A model generated the notes under the pieces. It had not been told where the DNA came from. It saw only the letters and a list, made by a program, of their open reading frames with translations, and did not search any database. A stretch of DNA of 64,000 bases from DATJJW01 sp035491935 (GTDB lineage: Bacteria; Pseudomonadota; Alphaproteobacteria; ATCC43930; CGMCC-115725): contig DATJJW010000187.1 of NCBI GenBank assembly GCA_035491935.1, positions 3,494 to 67,493 on the forward strand, written 5' to 3'. Of this stretch, positions 47,308 through 62,347 are shown piece by piece (positions within the stretch are counted from its first letter, which is position 1; each line of letters opens with the position of its first letter). The position numbers and the translations under genes are program-made.

Positions 47308-49056
47308 ATGACGATCAACCTCTCCATCCCCAAGGAATTCAGCGATCTGAAGCCCCGCATCATGGTGGTCGGCGTTGGTGGCGCCGGCGGCAATGCGGTC
47401 AACAACATGATTCGCGCCAATCTGGTCGGCTGCGAGTTCGTCGCCTGCAACACCGACGCGCAGGCGCTCCAGCATTCCCTCGCGGATCGCCGCATCCAGC
47501 TGGGCCAGGGCATCACCCGTGGCCTGGGTGCCGGCTCCCGCCCCGATGTCGGCCGGGCCGCTGCCGAGGAGGTCCTGGATGAGATCATGGAGCACATCCA
47601 GGGCGCCCATATGGTGTTCGTCACCGCCGGCATGGGCGGCGGTACCGGCACCGGCGCCGCGCCGGTCATCGCCAAGGCTGCGCGCGAGCACGGCATCCTG
47701 ACCGTCGGCGTCGTCACCAAGCCGTTCCATTTCGAGGGCATGAACCGCATGCGCCTCGCGGAATCGGGCATCGACGAGATGCAGAAATTCGTCGACACGC
47801 TGCTGATCATCCCGAACCAGAACCTGTTCCGTGTCGCCAATGAGCGCACGACTCTGGTCGATGCCTTCAAGATGGCCGACGACGTGCTGCATTCCGGTGT
47901 GCGCGGCGTCACCGACCTCATGGTCATGCCCGGCATGATCAACCTCGACTTCGCCGACATCCGCTCGGTGATGAGCGAGATGGGCAAGGCGATGATGGGT
48001 ACCGGCGAGGCGACCGGCGAGCGCCGCGCCATCGAGGCGGCCGAGGCGGCGATCTCCAACCCGCTGCTCGACGACGTGTCGATGAAGGGCGCCAAGGGCG
48101 TGCTGATCAACATCTCGGGCGGCAGCGACATGACGCTGTTCGAGGTCGACGAGGCCGCCAACCGCATCCGCGAGGAAGTCGATCCCGAGGCGAACATCAT
48201 CTTCGGTTCGACCTTCGACGAGCGTCTCGACGGCGCCATCCGCATCTCGGTGGTCGCGACCGGCATCGATGCCGAATTGGCCGCCAAGGCGCCGCCGCTG
48301 TCCCAGGTCGCCGGCTCCGGCCCTGCCCGGCCGGTGCTGACCGTGGTCGAGACCGTCCAGTCGGCGGCTGCCCGCTCGGCCGAACCGGCGGCACTGTCCA
48401 GCTTCATCAACCCGCGTCAGCAGCAGGCGCCGGGCCAGGCTCCGGCCGCGTCTCCGGCGGCGGTGGCCGCGGCCGAGGCGGCGAAGGCCGAGGAACGCGG
48501 CCAGCTCGCCATGCCGATCAGCGCCCAGCAGGCGCCGCGACTAGCCGGCGAAGTGCAGAACGGCACTTTCATCCCGCCGCGTCCGCAGCCCAATATGGGC
48601 GCCGGCGGCGAGACCGACAGCCTGAACACGCTGCGGGCCGCCCCCGCCGCGCATGCCGGCCTGCGGCCCTCGCCCGATGCGCGCCCTGCCGAGGCACGCG
48701 GTCCCGCACGTCCGGCCGAGGCGCGCGGCCCGAGCCTGCTCCAGCGTATCATCGGCGCCGGCCGTTCCATCGCCCCGACGGCGGCCCAGCCGCAGGCGCC
48801 GGCCCATCACGGCCAGGCCTATCAGACACCGGCCCATCAAGGGCCTGCACATCCTGGACAGCCCGCCCTGCAGGGTCCTTCATTCTCGGCCGGCATGCCG
48901 CAGCAGCAGGCCCAGGCGCCGGCCCAGCCGACGGCTCCCGGTGCTGTGGCGCAGCCCCGGCTCGACCCGTCCGCCGGCTATGCCGCCAGCACGGGCCAGA
49001 CCAGCGAGGCCGACTACCTGGACATCCCGGCCTTCCTGCGCCGCCAGGCGAACTGA
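47308..49056 (+). CDS. ftsZ: Cell division GTPase FtsZ
   Basis: 582 residues, ATG after AAGGAG. The tubulin-like core (about 1-325) carries [13 protein letters not shown], the GTP loop [11 protein letters not shown] near residue 108-118, and the T7 loop [11 protein letters not shown]. The rest is a linker of about 240 residues rich in Ala, Pro, Gln and Gly, as in other alphaproteobacteria, ending with the conserved peptide [12 protein letters not shown] that binds FtsA and other partners. It polymerises at mid-cell and guides septal wall synthesis. A strong terminator follows 34 bp downstream. Confidence 0.98.
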   Translation: MTINLSIPKEFSDLKPRIMVVGVGGAGGNAVNNMIRANLVGCEFVACNTDAQALQHSLADRRIQLGQGITRGLGAGSRPDVGRAAAEEVLDEIMEHIQGAHMVFVTAGMGGGTGTGAAPVIAKAAREHGILTVGVVTKPFHFEGMNRMRLAESGIDEMQKFVDTLLIIPNQNLFRVANERTTLVDAFKMADDVLHSGVRGVTDLMVMPGMINLDFADIRSVMSEMGKAMMGTGEATGERRAIEAAEAAISNPLLDDVSMKGAKGVLINISGGSDMTLFEVDEAANRIREEVDPEANIIFGSTFDERLDGAIRISVVATGIDAELAAKAPPLSQVAGSGPARPVLTVVETVQSAAARSAEPAALSSFINPRQQQAPGQAPAASPAAVAAAEAAKAEERGQLAMPISAQQAPRLAGEVQNGTFIPPRPQPNMGAGGETDSLNTLRAAPAAHAGLRPSPDARPAEARGPARPAEARGPSLLQRIIGAGRSIAPTAAQPQAPAHHGQAYQTPAHQGPAHPGQPALQGPSFSAGMPQQQAQAPAQPTAPGAVAQPRLDPSAGYAASTGQTSEADYLDIPAFLRRQAN

Positions 49057-49090
49057 CGGCCAGGCTGACAACTTAATTATTCGAAGCGAA

Positions 49091-49116
49091 GGGCAGCCTG
49101 CACGGCTGCCCTTTTT
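49091..49116 (+). terminator. Rho-independent terminator of the dcw operon
   Basis: GGGCAGCC (49091-49098), loop TGCAC, GGCTGCCC (49104-49111), then T5. It lies 34 bases past the ftsZ stop and marks the end of the dcw transcript before lpxC. Confidence 0.92.
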
Positions 49117-49172
49117 CGTTGTCGCAACACAATACCGCAACTGCGAAGCCATCCTCATAAGCCATTGATATA

Positions 49173-49224
49173 AAATCACTATTCTCTGCCGCGAATTGCA
49201 ACAATCGGTAATAAAGAGTGATTT
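49173..49224. promoter_or_regulatory. Inverted repeat in the lpxC leader region
   Basis: AAATCACT at 49173-49180 and AGTGATTT at 49217-49224 are perfect 8-bp complements 36 bases apart, in an AT-rich stretch between the ftsZ terminator and lpxC. It may be an operator pair or simple AT-rich promoter DNA. Confidence 0.3.
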
Positions 49225-49290
49225 CCCTCGCGCCTAACGAATCCCTAATTTACGGCCATCAAATCGCGTCCACGGGTTCTCGAGAGTTTC

Positions 49291-50235
49291 ATGCGTAAAA
49301 CCGGCACGTCCGTTCAGCACACGATCAAGTCCCCGATCTATTGCCGGGGCATCGGTCTGCATTCCGGCCGCGTCGTCACCATGACCCTGCGGCCGGCTGC
49401 GGTCGACAGCGGCATCGTGTTTCGTCGTGTCGATCTCGATCCCGTCGTCGATTTGCCGGCGCTGTGGTCGAACGCCATGGCCTCGCCGCTATGCACGACG
49501 CTGCGCAATGACGAGGGCGTGACCGTCTCGACCATTGAGCATCTGATGGCAGCGCTGCATGCCGGCGGCATCGACAACATCGTCGTCGAGCTGGACGCGG
49601 CCGAAGTGCCGATCCTCGACGGATCGGCCGACCCGTTTCTGTTCTTGATCGACTGCGCCGGCCCGATGGCCCAGACGCGCACGCGCCGCAGCATCGAGGT
49701 CCGCAAGACCATCCGCGTCGAGGCAGGTGAGTCCTGGGCCGAGATCACGCCGGACGCCCGCCTCTCGATCCAGTGCGACATCGATTTCGCCAGCCATGCC
49801 ATCGGCCGGCAAAGCACCGACATCGTTGTCGCGGCCCAGGGTTTTCGCGACGAGATCGCCCGTGCCCGCACCTTCGGTTTCCTGCACGAAGTCGAGCAGA
49901 TGCGCGCGGCGGGCCTCGCCCGTGGCGGCTCGCTCGATAACGCCATCGTCGTCGACGGCGACACGGTGCTGAACGAGGAAGGTCTGCGCTTCGACGATGA
50001 GTTCGTCCGGCACAAGACGCTCGACATCATCGGCGATCTCTATCTGGCCGGCGCACCGCTGCTGGGCCGGGTGCGCGCCCATCGTCCGAGCCACGCGCTG
50101 ACCTATAAGCTACTCACCCAACTCTTCGCCGATGCCGAGGCTTGGCGCTATCATCCGGCGGTCGAGCTGGACGGCGAATCGGCCGACGATCAGCCGCTTT
50201 CCTGGGTCGAGCCGGTCGCGGCGCTTTCGGCTTAA
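49291..50235 (+). CDS. lpxC: UDP-3-O-acyl-N-acetylglucosamine deacetylase LpxC
   Basis: 314 residues. First committed step of lipid A synthesis, zinc dependent. Zinc ligands are His84 (STIEHLMAALH), His241 and Asp245 (HKTLDIIGD). The N-terminal QHTIKSPIYCRGIGLHSGR and DGSADPFLFLI are family blocks. The length matches the family. The gene has its own upstream region of about 180 bp after the ftsZ terminator, so it is probably transcribed independently of the dcw operon. Confidence 0.97.
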   Translation: MRKTGTSVQHTIKSPIYCRGIGLHSGRVVTMTLRPAAVDSGIVFRRVDLDPVVDLPALWSNAMASPLCTTLRNDEGVTVSTIEHLMAALHAGGIDNIVVELDAAEVPILDGSADPFLFLIDCAGPMAQTRTRRSIEVRKTIRVEAGESWAEITPDARLSIQCDIDFASHAIGRQSTDIVVAAQGFRDEIARARTFGFLHEVEQMRAAGLARGGSLDNAIVVDGDTVLNEEGLRFDDEFVRHKTLDIIGDLYLAGAPLLGRVRAHRPSHALTYKLLTQLFADAEAWRYHPAVELDGESADDQPLSWVEPVAALSA

Positions 50236-50364
50236 GCCAAGTTTCTTGCGCTTTCCGACGGCGGCACGTCGCGTCGCTTGCCCCAAGCCCCGAATCTTGT
50301 GCTAAGAGACGGCATTCGACGGGCGCCGGGTTCGCCGGCCTCTTGCAGGGATTGTTCGACTCGC

Positions 50365-51249
50365 ATGCTCAGATTCTGGTTCGGCCGAAGCTCCGACTCG
50401 GCCCGCTTGCCTTCAGCTTTGGCCCTTCTGGCCCTGACCGCGATCGCCCTCACCGGATGCGCCGGCAAGCCCGAGGACGATGATTCGAGCAAGCCGGTCG
50501 AAGTGATCTACAACGACGCCATGGATAAGATGGCGATCACCGATTACGTGACGGCGGCGCAGTATTTCGATGAGGTCGACCGGCTCTATCCCTATTCGGT
50601 CTGGGCGACCAAAGCCGAGCTGATGGAAATCTACGCCCAGTACCAGGCGAACAAGTATGACGACGCCATCGCGGCGGCCAATCATTACATCGCCCTGCAT
50701 CCGGGCAACCGCGACACGGCCTATGCCTACTACCTGAAGGCCATCTGCTATTACGAGCAGATCACCGATATCGGCCGTGATCAGCAGACCACCCTCGACG
50801 CGCAGAACGCGCTGCAGGCGGTGATCGACCGTTATCCGGACAGCGAATATGCCCGCGACGCCCGCATCAAGCTGGACCTGACCCATGACCATCTGGCCGG
50901 CAAGGAGATGGAGATCGGGCGGTTCTATGAGGGCAAGAATCTCTACATCGCCGCGATCAACCGCTACGACCATGTGATCGCGAACTACCAGAACACCAGC
51001 CATGTGCCAGAAGCGCTGGGTCGTCTGGTCGAGAGTTATACCGCCCTCGGCTTGCCGCGCGAGGCGAAGCAGACCGCCGCCGTGCTGGGCTACAACTTCC
51101 CCTACAATCCCTGGTACCGCGACAGCTACAACCTGATCCAGAAGACCCAGAAGGGCCAGCCGTCCCAGGGGCCGGAGCTGAAGCAGCCGGGCCAGCCGTC
51201 GTCCAGCGGCCCGGGCTGGCTCAGCCGCACCTGGTCGTCGATCTTCTAA
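50365..51249 (+). CDS. bamD: Outer membrane assembly lipoprotein BamD
   Basis: 294 residues from the ATG at 50365. Lipoprotein signal ALTAIALTGC with Cys near residue 33. Five TPR repeats follow, with YNDAMDKMAITDYVTAAQYFDEVDRLYPYS and the FYEGKNLYIAAINRYDHVIANYQNT block (quoted in parts: YPYSVWATKAEL, YIAAINRYDHVI), characteristic of BamD. It is an essential partner of BamA in inserting outer-membrane proteins. The C-terminal Pro/Ser/Gly-rich tail ending SRTWSSIF is longer than in E. coli. No strong Shine-Dalgarno is seen. Confidence 0.94.
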   Translation: MLRFWFGRSSDSARLPSALALLALTAIALTGCAGKPEDDDSSKPVEVIYNDAMDKMAITDYVTAAQYFDEVDRLYPYSVWATKAELMEIYAQYQANKYDDAIAAANHYIALHPGNRDTAYAYYLKAICYYEQITDIGRDQQTTLDAQNALQAVIDRYPDSEYARDARIKLDLTHDHLAGKEMEIGRFYEGKNLYIAAINRYDHVIANYQNTSHVPEALGRLVESYTALGLPREAKQTAAVLGYNFPYNPWYRDSYNLIQKTQKGQPSQGPELKQPGQPSSSGPGWLSRTWSSIF

Positions 51250-51264
51250 AAGACTGTGTCAGAG

Positions 51265-51290
51265 GCCGGTCTGGCGATCGTCAGACCGGC
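51265..51290 (+). terminator. Hairpin after bamD
   Basis: GCCGGTCTG (51265-51273) pairs with CAGACCGGC (51282-51290) around an 8-base loop, 15 bases past the bamD stop. No T run; partial termination or read-through to recN is possible. Confidence 0.5.
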
Positions 51291-51352
51291 ACTTCATATC
51301 CGGCGCGAAGCCCGGTATGGTCGGGGTACCCATTGACCTTTCCCGCGTGCCG

Positions 51353-56024
<4,672 letters not shown>

Positions 56025-56048
56025 GTGATACCCAGTGACTGATACCCC

Positions 56049-56510
56049 ATGACTGACGCCAGCGCCTCTATACGTCCGGTCGCCGATCGGCCGGAAGATT
56101 ATCGCAGCCTCTACCCGATCCAGACCCGATTCGACGATCTCGACCCTCTCGGGCACATCAACAACATCGCCTTCGCCGTCTTCGCCGAAAGCGCCCGCAT
56201 CGAGTGGGAACGCCAGCACATCAAGCCGCTGATGGCGCCCGGCCTCGATCTGGTCATGGCGCATCTGGAACTGGATTTCCTGCACGAGTTGCTCTGGCCG
56301 GGCGATGTCGAAATCGGCACGCGCCTCATCCGAGTCGGCACCTCGTCGCTCGCTTTCCGCCAGGCCCTGTTCCAGAACGGCCGGTGCTGCGCGCTGGTCC
56401 ACCCGGTGCTGGCGCAGTTCGACCTCACGGCACGGCGGGCAACACCTTTCGCGTATGAGGCCCGGCAGCATTTCACGACGTTGGTCGAGATGGGTCAGCG
56501 GGGGGCGTAG
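56049..56510 (+). CDS. Hotdog-fold acyl-CoA thioesterase (4HBT type)
   Basis: 153 residues. The motif TRFDDLDPLGHINNIAF contains the Asp of 4-hydroxybenzoyl-CoA-type thioesterases, and the rest (EIGTRLIRVGTSSLAFRQALF) fits the single hotdog domain. Such enzymes hydrolyse acyl-CoA; the substrate cannot be told. It lies 24 bp after the epimerase gene. Its last 16 bases overlap the convergent alpha/beta hydrolase gene. Confidence 0.88.
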   Translation: MTDASASIRPVADRPEDYRSLYPIQTRFDDLDPLGHINNIAFAVFAESARIEWERQHIKPLMAPGLDLVMAHLELDFLHELLWPGDVEIGTRLIRVGTSSLAFRQALFQNGRCCALVHPVLAQFDLTARRATPFAYEARQHFTTLVEMGQRGA

Positions 56511-57355
56511 GCCGCCGCTCCAGTCACCGCCGCCACCGCTTGGCCCAGCCTTTCGAGGTCGGCGGGGCTGGACAGCCGGTGGTCGCCATTCTTGACCAGG
56601 GTGACGGCGACGTCGCCCGAAGTGAGCGTCCGGGCCAGGCGCAGCGACAATTCCCAGGGCACGTCGTCGTCGCTGGTGCCGTGCAGCAGGCGCACCGGCA
56701 CATCCAGCGCAATCGGCGATCCCAGCAGCAGGTGGCGGCGCCCATCCTCGATGAGCTTGCGGGTGATGACATAGCCTTCGTCGCCATAGGCCGAAGGCAG
56801 GACCACGCGACCGGTGTCGAGCAAGGTCCGGCGCGTCGCCTCGTCCATCTGCGCCCACATCAGGTCTTCCGTGAAATCGGGGGCCGGTGCGATGCCGACG
56901 AGGCCGGCCACCTGGTCGGGCCGTGCCAGTGCCGTCAACAGCATCAGCCAGCCGCCCATGCTGGATCCGACCAGGATCTGTGGACCTTCTGTAAGATTGT
57001 CGAGCACGGCAATGGCGTCCGACGCCCAGGTGCCGATCGAACCCTCCTCGAAACCGCCGGAGGAGGCGCCATGGCCCTGATAGTCGAATCGGATGTAATC
57101 CTGGCCACTGGCGGCGCAATATTCGGCGAGATAGGCCGCTTTGGAACCTGTCATGTCGGATTTGAAGCCGCCAAGGAACATGACGCCGGGCAACTTCGCC
57201 GGCCTGGCTGCTGGCATTCCGGCCACATCGCCGCCATCAGAGCTGGCTTCCGCAACATGGCTCTTGCCTGGCTGGCGATGGTAGGCGATTGAAACACCGT
57301 CACCCAATGCCATCCGAGCGGGGGTGAAAGCAGGATCTATCGCGTCGTTCATCAT
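56495..57355 (-). CDS. Alpha/beta hydrolase
   Basis: 286 residues. Catalytic triad is readable: nucleophile Ser in VGSSMGGWL, Asp in LLHGTSDDDVPW and His in KNGDHRLS. The oxyanion side has FLGGFKSDMTGSKA, and YIRFDYQGHGASSG is conserved in the ABHD10-like group (protein deacylase or acyl-glucuronide esterase in animals). The ATGATG start at 57355 allows a start one codon later. Convergent with, and overlapping by 16 bp, the thioesterase gene. Confidence 0.88.
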   Translation of the reverse strand: MMNDAIDPAFTPARMALGDGVSIAYHRQPGKSHVAEASSDGGDVAGMPAARPAKLPGVMFLGGFKSDMTGSKAAYLAEYCAASGQDYIRFDYQGHGASSGGFEEGSIGTWASDAIAVLDNLTEGPQILVGSSMGGWLMLLTALARPDQVAGLVGIAPAPDFTEDLMWAQMDEATRRTLLDTGRVVLPSAYGDEGYVITRKLIEDGRRHLLLGSPIALDVPVRLLHGTSDDDVPWELSLRLARTLTSGDVAVTLVKNGDHRLSSPADLERLGQAVAAVTGAAAYAPR

Positions 57356-57472
57356 GGTTCCTCGTCACTACCAACTTCGGCCATACCATTATCGGGCCAG
57401 CCCGCCTATGACAGCACCTTTGCCATGACCGGATTCCCACTGACCGGCACTGGCCCGATACGCGAGACAAAC

Positions 57473-58678
57473 ATGCCTGCCAGCAGGCCGCCCACCGTTC
57501 TACAAGTTCTGCCGGCCCTGGTCACGGGCGGCGTCGAACGCGGCACGGTCGAGATCACCCACGCCCTGGTCCGCGCCGGCTGGCGCGCTGTCGTCGCCTC
57601 CAGCGGCGGCCCGATGGCGCATGAGGTCGAGCGTGCCGGCGGCGTACATGTGACCTTGCCCCTGAGATCCAAAAACCCCTTCACCATGCGGCGCAATGTC
57701 GGACGGCTGCGCCAGGTGATCGAGGATTACGAGGTGGACATCGTCCATGCCCGCTCGCGGGCGCCGGCCTGGAGCGCCTGGGCCGCGGCGCGGCGAAGCC
57801 GCCGCTTCTTCGTCACCACCTTCCATAACATCTATGGCGGCCAGACCGTCTGGAAGCGCTTCTACAATTCGGTGATGTCCAAGGGCGCGCGGGTCATCGC
57901 GATCTCGCGCTTCGTCGCCGAGCATGCGCACCGGGTCTATGGCGTCGGCCGCGATCGCTTACGCATCATCCATCGTGGCGTCGATCTCGTCCGCTTCGAT
58001 CCCGAGGCGATCCACCCGTCGCGGCTCATCGCCCTCGCCAAGGAATGGCGCCTGGTCGACGGCGCGGGGGTGATCATGCTGCCGGCCCGGGTCACGCGCT
58101 GGAAAGGCCATATGGAGCTGCTCGACGCCGTGGCGCGGTTGAAGCGGCGCGACGTCCAGGTGCTGTTCGTCGGCAATGAGCAGCAGCGACCGGATTACCG
58201 ACGCGAACTCGAGAGACGGGTGTCGATCCTGGGGCTGGACGGGCTGGTGCACATGGTCGGCAACTGCAGGGACATGCCGGCGGCCTATATGCTGGCCGAT
58301 GTGGTCGTGCAGCCATCGACCGAGCCCGAGGGCTTCGGCCGTACCGCCGTCGAGGCCCAGGCCATGGGTCGACCGATGATCGCCACCGACCATGGCGGTG
58401 CGCGCGAGACGGTGTTTCCGGGCGAGACCGGCTGGCTGGTGCCGCCGGGCGATGTCCAGGCGCTGGCGCAGGCGCTGTCCGAGGCTCTCTCGCTCGACGC
58501 CGCCGCACGTATCGAACTCGCCCATCATTCCCGCGCGATCATGATCGCGCGTTTCGACAGCCAGTTGATGTGCGACGCGACGCTGGCGGTCTATTCGGAG
58601 CTGCTATTCCCCGACCAGGTCAACACCCTGCCCATCGACGGAACGGATTCGATGCCGCCCGCCGGAGCCGAGGGTTGA
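57473..58678 (+). CDS. Glycosyltransferase family 4
   Basis: 401 residues from the ATG at 57473; an in-frame ATG at 57425 would add 16 unconserved residues. GT-B fold: VLQVLPALVTGGVERGTVEI at the N-terminus and the donor-site Glu-X7-Glu in EPEGFGRTAVEAQAMG, with HRGVDLVRFDPEA between domains. Probable role in lipopolysaccharide or another surface glycan, since the next gene is a GT9 enzyme; the acceptor is unknown. The stop overlaps the GT9 start. Confidence 0.9.
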   Translation: MPASRPPTVLQVLPALVTGGVERGTVEITHALVRAGWRAVVASSGGPMAHEVERAGGVHVTLPLRSKNPFTMRRNVGRLRQVIEDYEVDIVHARSRAPAWSAWAAARRSRRFFVTTFHNIYGGQTVWKRFYNSVMSKGARVIAISRFVAEHAHRVYGVGRDRLRIIHRGVDLVRFDPEAIHPSRLIALAKEWRLVDGAGVIMLPARVTRWKGHMELLDAVARLKRRDVQVLFVGNEQQRPDYRRELERRVSILGLDGLVHMVGNCRDMPAAYMLADVVVQPSTEPEGFGRTAVEAQAMGRPMIATDHGGARETVFPGETGWLVPPGDVQALAQALSEALSLDAAARIELAHHSRAIMIARFDSQLMCDATLAVYSELLFPDQVNTLPIDGTDSMPPAGAEG

Positions 58679-59613
58679 ACGGCAGCCCCCAGGAACGGAT
58701 CCTGGTCGTCAAGCTGGGGGCGCTTGGCGATGTCGTCCTGGCGCTGGGGCCGATGGCAGCGATCCGCCGGCACCATTCCCAGGCGCATATCGTGCTGCTG
58801 ACGACACGGCCCTTCGCCGATCTCGGACGCGCCTGCCCCTTCGTCGACGAGGTCTGGGTCGATAGCCGCCCCTCGCTGATGAAATCGCCATGGGGCGTCT
58901 GGCGGCTGCGGCACAGGCTCGTCGCCGGGCGCTTCGACATGGTCTACGACCTGCAGACCTCGGACCGCTCGAGCTTCTATTTCCAGCTGATGTGGCCCCG
59001 TCGCCCGCAATGGTCCGGCATCGCACGCGGCGCCTCGCACCCGCACGACAATCCGCGCCGCGACTTCATGCACACCATCGACCGGCAGCGCGACCAGTTG
59101 GCTCGCGCCGGCATCGCCGACGTGCCGGCGCCGGACCTTTCCTGGCTGTCCGGCGACATATCGGGCCTGGGGCTGGACGAACGGCCCTTGCTGCTGCTGG
59201 TGCCGGGCGGCTCGGCGCATCGGCCGGAGAAGCGCTGGCCGGCCGGACGCTATGGCGAGTTGGCTGCGGCCTACCTCGCCCGCGACTGGCAGGTGGCGGT
59301 GCTGGGTTCGGGGCTTGAGGCCGATATCGCCGCCGAAATCCGCCGCATGGCGCCTGCGACACTCGACCTGGCCGGCCGGACCGGCTTCGGCGAGTTGGCG
59401 AGCCTCGGGCGCAAGGCCGCCCATGCGATCGGCAACGATACCGGCCCCATGCATATCCTGAGCGCCGCCGGCGCGCCCTCGACCGTGCTGTTCTCTTCGG
59501 CATCCGATCCCGATCTCACCCGGCCGGTCGGCCCCCGGGTCACCGTGTTGCGCCGGCAACGCTTGGCAGACCTCGCCATGGCCGAGGTTGCGGCCACGGT
59601 TGCGGCAGAGTAA
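58675..59613 (+). CDS. Glycosyltransferase family 9 (heptosyltransferase-like)
   Basis: 312 residues from a TTG at 58675 (TTGA overlap with the GT4 gene; GGAG upstream). The open frame further upstream lies in the GT4 gene and is not coding. Motifs: [36 protein letters not shown] and [18 protein letters not shown], as in ADP-heptose:LPS heptosyltransferases. With the GT4 gene it points to LPS core synthesis, though donor and acceptor are inferred. Confidence 0.9.
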   Translation: MNGSPQERILVVKLGALGDVVLALGPMAAIRRHHSQAHIVLLTTRPFADLGRACPFVDEVWVDSRPSLMKSPWGVWRLRHRLVAGRFDMVYDLQTSDRSSFYFQLMWPRRPQWSGIARGASHPHDNPRRDFMHTIDRQRDQLARAGIADVPAPDLSWLSGDISGLGLDERPLLLLVPGGSAHRPEKRWPAGRYGELAAAYLARDWQVAVLGSGLEADIAAEIRRMAPATLDLAGRTGFGELASLGRKAAHAIGNDTGPMHILSAAGAPSTVLFSSASDPDLTRPVGPRVTVLRRQRLADLAMAEVAATVAAE

Positions 59614-59656
59614 ATCTTCCCCTCTTCCTCCTTTACACGAGTTCAGGACCAAGACC

Positions 59657-61618
59657 TTGTCGCCCGAATCCGCCGCCTCGCATCCGATCACCCTGACGCT
59701 TCCCGACGGTGCCACGCGCACCTATGAGGCGCCGGTGACCGGTACCCAGGTCGCGGCCTCGATCGGCGCCGGCCTCGCCAAGGCGGCGCTCGCCATCAAG
59801 GTCGACGGCAAGCTGAAGGATCTGAGCCAGCCGATCCTGGACGATGCCAAGATCGCCATCATCACGCCGTCGAGCCCGGAAGGGCTGGAGCTGCTGCGCC
59901 ACGACGCCGCCCATGTCATGGCCGATGCGGTGAAGGCGCTCTACCCCGACACGCAGGTCACAATCGGCCCGTCGATCGAGAATGGCTTCTATTACGATTT
60001 CGCTCGCGACACGCCGTTCACGCCGGACGATCTGGTCGCGATCGAAGCGAAGATGCGCGAGATCGTGAAGGCCGACCTGCCCTTCGTGCGCGAGGAATGG
60101 GACCGCGACGAGGCGGTCAAGTTCTTCAAGAGCATCGGCGAGGACTACAAGGCCGAGATCATCGCGGCGATCCCGTCGAACGAACCCTTGTCCATCTATC
60201 GCCAGGGCGAGTTCCTCGATCTCTGCCGCGGGCCCCATGCGCCGTCCACCGGCCGCATCGGCCAGGGCTTCAAGCTGATGAAGCTAGCCGGCGCCTATTG
60301 GCGTGGCGACAGCCGTAACGCCATGCTTCAGCGCATCTACGGCACGGCCTGGGCGACCGAGAAGGAGCTGCAGCAGTACCTGTTCCAGCTGGAAGAGGCC
60401 GAGAAGCGCGACCACCGGCGCCTCGGCCGCGAACTCGACCTGTTCCATCTGCAGGAAGAGGCTGCGGGCCAGGTGTTCTGGCACAAGAAGGGCTGGCGCC
60501 TCTATCGCACGATCGAGAACTATGTACGCCACCGCCTCGACGGCACCGGCTATGACGAGGTGAAGACGCCGCAGCTGGTCGACCAGTCGCTGTTCAAGGC
60601 GTCGGGCCACTGGGACATGTATGGTGACAACATGTTCAAGGTGGCGCTCGACCACGACGAAACCGGCAAGCCGCAGCGCCTGTTCGGCATCAAGCCGATG
60701 AACTGCCCCTGCCATGTGCAGATTTTCAAGCAGGGCTTGAAGAGCTATCGCGACCTGCCGTTGCGCATGGCCGAGTTCGGCTCCTGCCATCGCAACGAGG
60801 CCTCCGGTGCGCTTCACGGCATCATGCGCGTGCGCGCCTTCACCCAGGACGACGCGCATATCTTCTGCACGGAAGATCAGGTCACGGCCGAATCGGTCGC
60901 GTTCTGCGACCTGCTGCGCAGTGTCTACAAGGATTTCGGCTTCGAAGAAGTCAGCGTCAAATTCTCCGACCGGCCGGAAGTCCGCGCCGGCTCCGACGAG
61001 ACCTGGGACCGGGCCGAGAGCGCGCTCCGCACGGCGGTCGAGGCCGCGGGCTTGCCCTATACGATGAATCCCGGCGAAGGCGCCTTCTATGGTCCGAAGC
61101 TGGAATTCGTGTTGCGCGACGCCATCGGCCGCGACTGGCAGTGCGGCACGCTGCAGGTCGATTTCGTGCTGCCGGAGCGCCTGGACGCCAGCTATATCGG
61201 CGAGGATGGCGCGCGCCATCGTCCGGTCATGCTGCACCGGGCGATTCTGGGCTCGCTGGAACGCTTCATCGGCATCCTGATCGAGCAGCATGCCGGCAAG
61301 CTGCCGATGTGGCTGGCACCGGTCCAAGGCGTGATCGCGACGATCACCTCGGACGCCGATGCTTACGCCGAGGAGGTACGTGCGGCCATGGCCGCTGCGG
61401 GCCTGCGGGTCGAAACGGATCTGCGCAACGAGAAAATCAACCTCAAGGTGCGCGAGCACAGCCTGGCCAAAGTGCCGGTAATGCTGGTCGTCGGCCGCAA
61501 GGAAGCTGAAAATCGTACGGTCGCGCTGCGCCGACTGGGTGGTCAGCAGCAGGAAATCATTGCACTTGCCGAAGCAATCAATAAATTAACAATAGAGGCG
61601 GCAGTACCTTCGTGCTGA
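59657..61618 (+). CDS. thrS: Threonyl-tRNA synthetase
   Basis: 653 residues from a TTG at 59657, with CAGGA upstream; the alternative upstream starts overlap the GT9 gene and add unconserved residues. TGS domain ([19 protein letters not shown]), editing domain with [16 protein letters not shown], class II catalytic core with the zinc Cys in [13 protein letters not shown] [13 protein letters not shown], motif 2 [15 protein letters not shown], and a C-terminal anticodon-binding domain. It charges tRNA-Thr. It precedes infC by 109 bp. Confidence 0.97.
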   Translation: MSPESAASHPITLTLPDGATRTYEAPVTGTQVAASIGAGLAKAALAIKVDGKLKDLSQPILDDAKIAIITPSSPEGLELLRHDAAHVMADAVKALYPDTQVTIGPSIENGFYYDFARDTPFTPDDLVAIEAKMREIVKADLPFVREEWDRDEAVKFFKSIGEDYKAEIIAAIPSNEPLSIYRQGEFLDLCRGPHAPSTGRIGQGFKLMKLAGAYWRGDSRNAMLQRIYGTAWATEKELQQYLFQLEEAEKRDHRRLGRELDLFHLQEEAAGQVFWHKKGWRLYRTIENYVRHRLDGTGYDEVKTPQLVDQSLFKASGHWDMYGDNMFKVALDHDETGKPQRLFGIKPMNCPCHVQIFKQGLKSYRDLPLRMAEFGSCHRNEASGALHGIMRVRAFTQDDAHIFCTEDQVTAESVAFCDLLRSVYKDFGFEEVSVKFSDRPEVRAGSDETWDRAESALRTAVEAAGLPYTMNPGEGAFYGPKLEFVLRDAIGRDWQCGTLQVDFVLPERLDASYIGEDGARHRPVMLHRAILGSLERFIGILIEQHAGKLPMWLAPVQGVIATITSDADAYAEEVRAAMAAAGLRVETDLRNEKINLKVREHSLAKVPVMLVVGRKEAENRTVALRRLGGQQQEIIALAEAINKLTIEAAVPSC

Positions 61619-61727
61619 AGTCATACGCTTCGAGAGTGACAACCATCCCCTGGACAGGGTTCGCCATCGGCTTCGGAACGCCTCCGACCCGGTGGTTGAG
61701 GTCGTTCAGAACCAAAGGAGACGTTAC

Positions 61728-62264
61728 ATAGTCAGGCCCCCGCAAAACCTCAGCCCGCCGCGCGACGGCCCCCGGGTCAATGAGGAAATCAACAATCTGA
61801 AAATCCGTCTGATCAACGAGAACGGCGATATGATCGGCGTCGTCAACCGCAACGAAGCGTTGCAGATGGCGGCCGATGCTGGTCTTGATCTGGTCGAAGT
61901 CGCCGCCCAGGCTGATCCGCCCGTTTGCAAAATCCTCGATTACGGCAAGTTCAAATACGAGGAGCAGAAGAAGAAGAACGAGGCGCGCAAGAAGCAGAAG
62001 ATCATCGAGGTCAAGGAGATCAAGCTGCGCCCGGGCATCGACGAGCATGACTACGAGGTCAAGCGCCGCAACATGGTCAAATTCGTCGAGGAAGGCGACA
62101 AGGTGAAGGTCACCATGCGCTTCCGCGGTCGCGAACTGGCGCATCAGGAACTCGGCATGAACGTGCTGGTCCGCGTGCGCGACGATCTGGACGAGATCGC
62201 CAAGGTCGAACAGGCCCCCAAGATGGAAGGCCGCCAGATGGTCATGGTGCTGACGCCCCGTTGA
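61728..62264 (+). CDS. infC: Translation initiation factor IF-3, apparent AUA start
   Basis: 178 residues if translation starts at the ATA at 61728. AAAGGAG (61714-61720) lies seven bases before this ATA, ideal spacing. The in-frame GTG at 61692 has no Shine-Dalgarno and would add 12 unconserved residues. Conserved IF-3 parts are [44 protein letters not shown], and the C-domain [33 protein letters not shown] (in parts). IF-3 discriminates against non-AUG starts, so an AUA start would make it autoregulated, as AUU does for E. coli infC. rpmI and rplT do not follow, unlike in many genomes. Confidence 0.93.
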   Translation: MVRPPQNLSPPRDGPRVNEEINNLKIRLINENGDMIGVVNRNEALQMAADAGLDLVEVAAQADPPVCKILDYGKFKYEEQKKKNEARKKQKIIEVKEIKLRPGIDEHDYEVKRRNMVKFVEEGDKVKVTMRFRGRELAHQELGMNVLVRVRDDLDEIAKVEQAPKMEGRQMVMVLTPR

Positions 62265-62288
62265 TTGGGCACGTCACGCCGCCAATCG

Positions 62289-62327
62289 AAGACCCGGAAG
62301 GCTTCCCGCCTTCCGGGTCTTGGCTTT
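62289..62327 (+). terminator. Rho-independent terminator of infC
   Basis: AAGACCCGGAAGGC (62289-62302), loop TTCCC, GCCTTCCGGGTCTT (62308-62321), then GGCTTTT. A 14-bp perfect stem 24 bases after the infC stop; it may also serve the convergent lipoprotein gene. Confidence 0.9.
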
Positions 62328-62347
62328 TCTAGCCGTTCGCTATCCGC

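Noticed and set aside
49230..49250. CTAA-N7-CTAA near lpxC as a CtrA site
   Set aside because: Each half-site has one mismatch to TTAA; too weak next to the perfect site at 16884.
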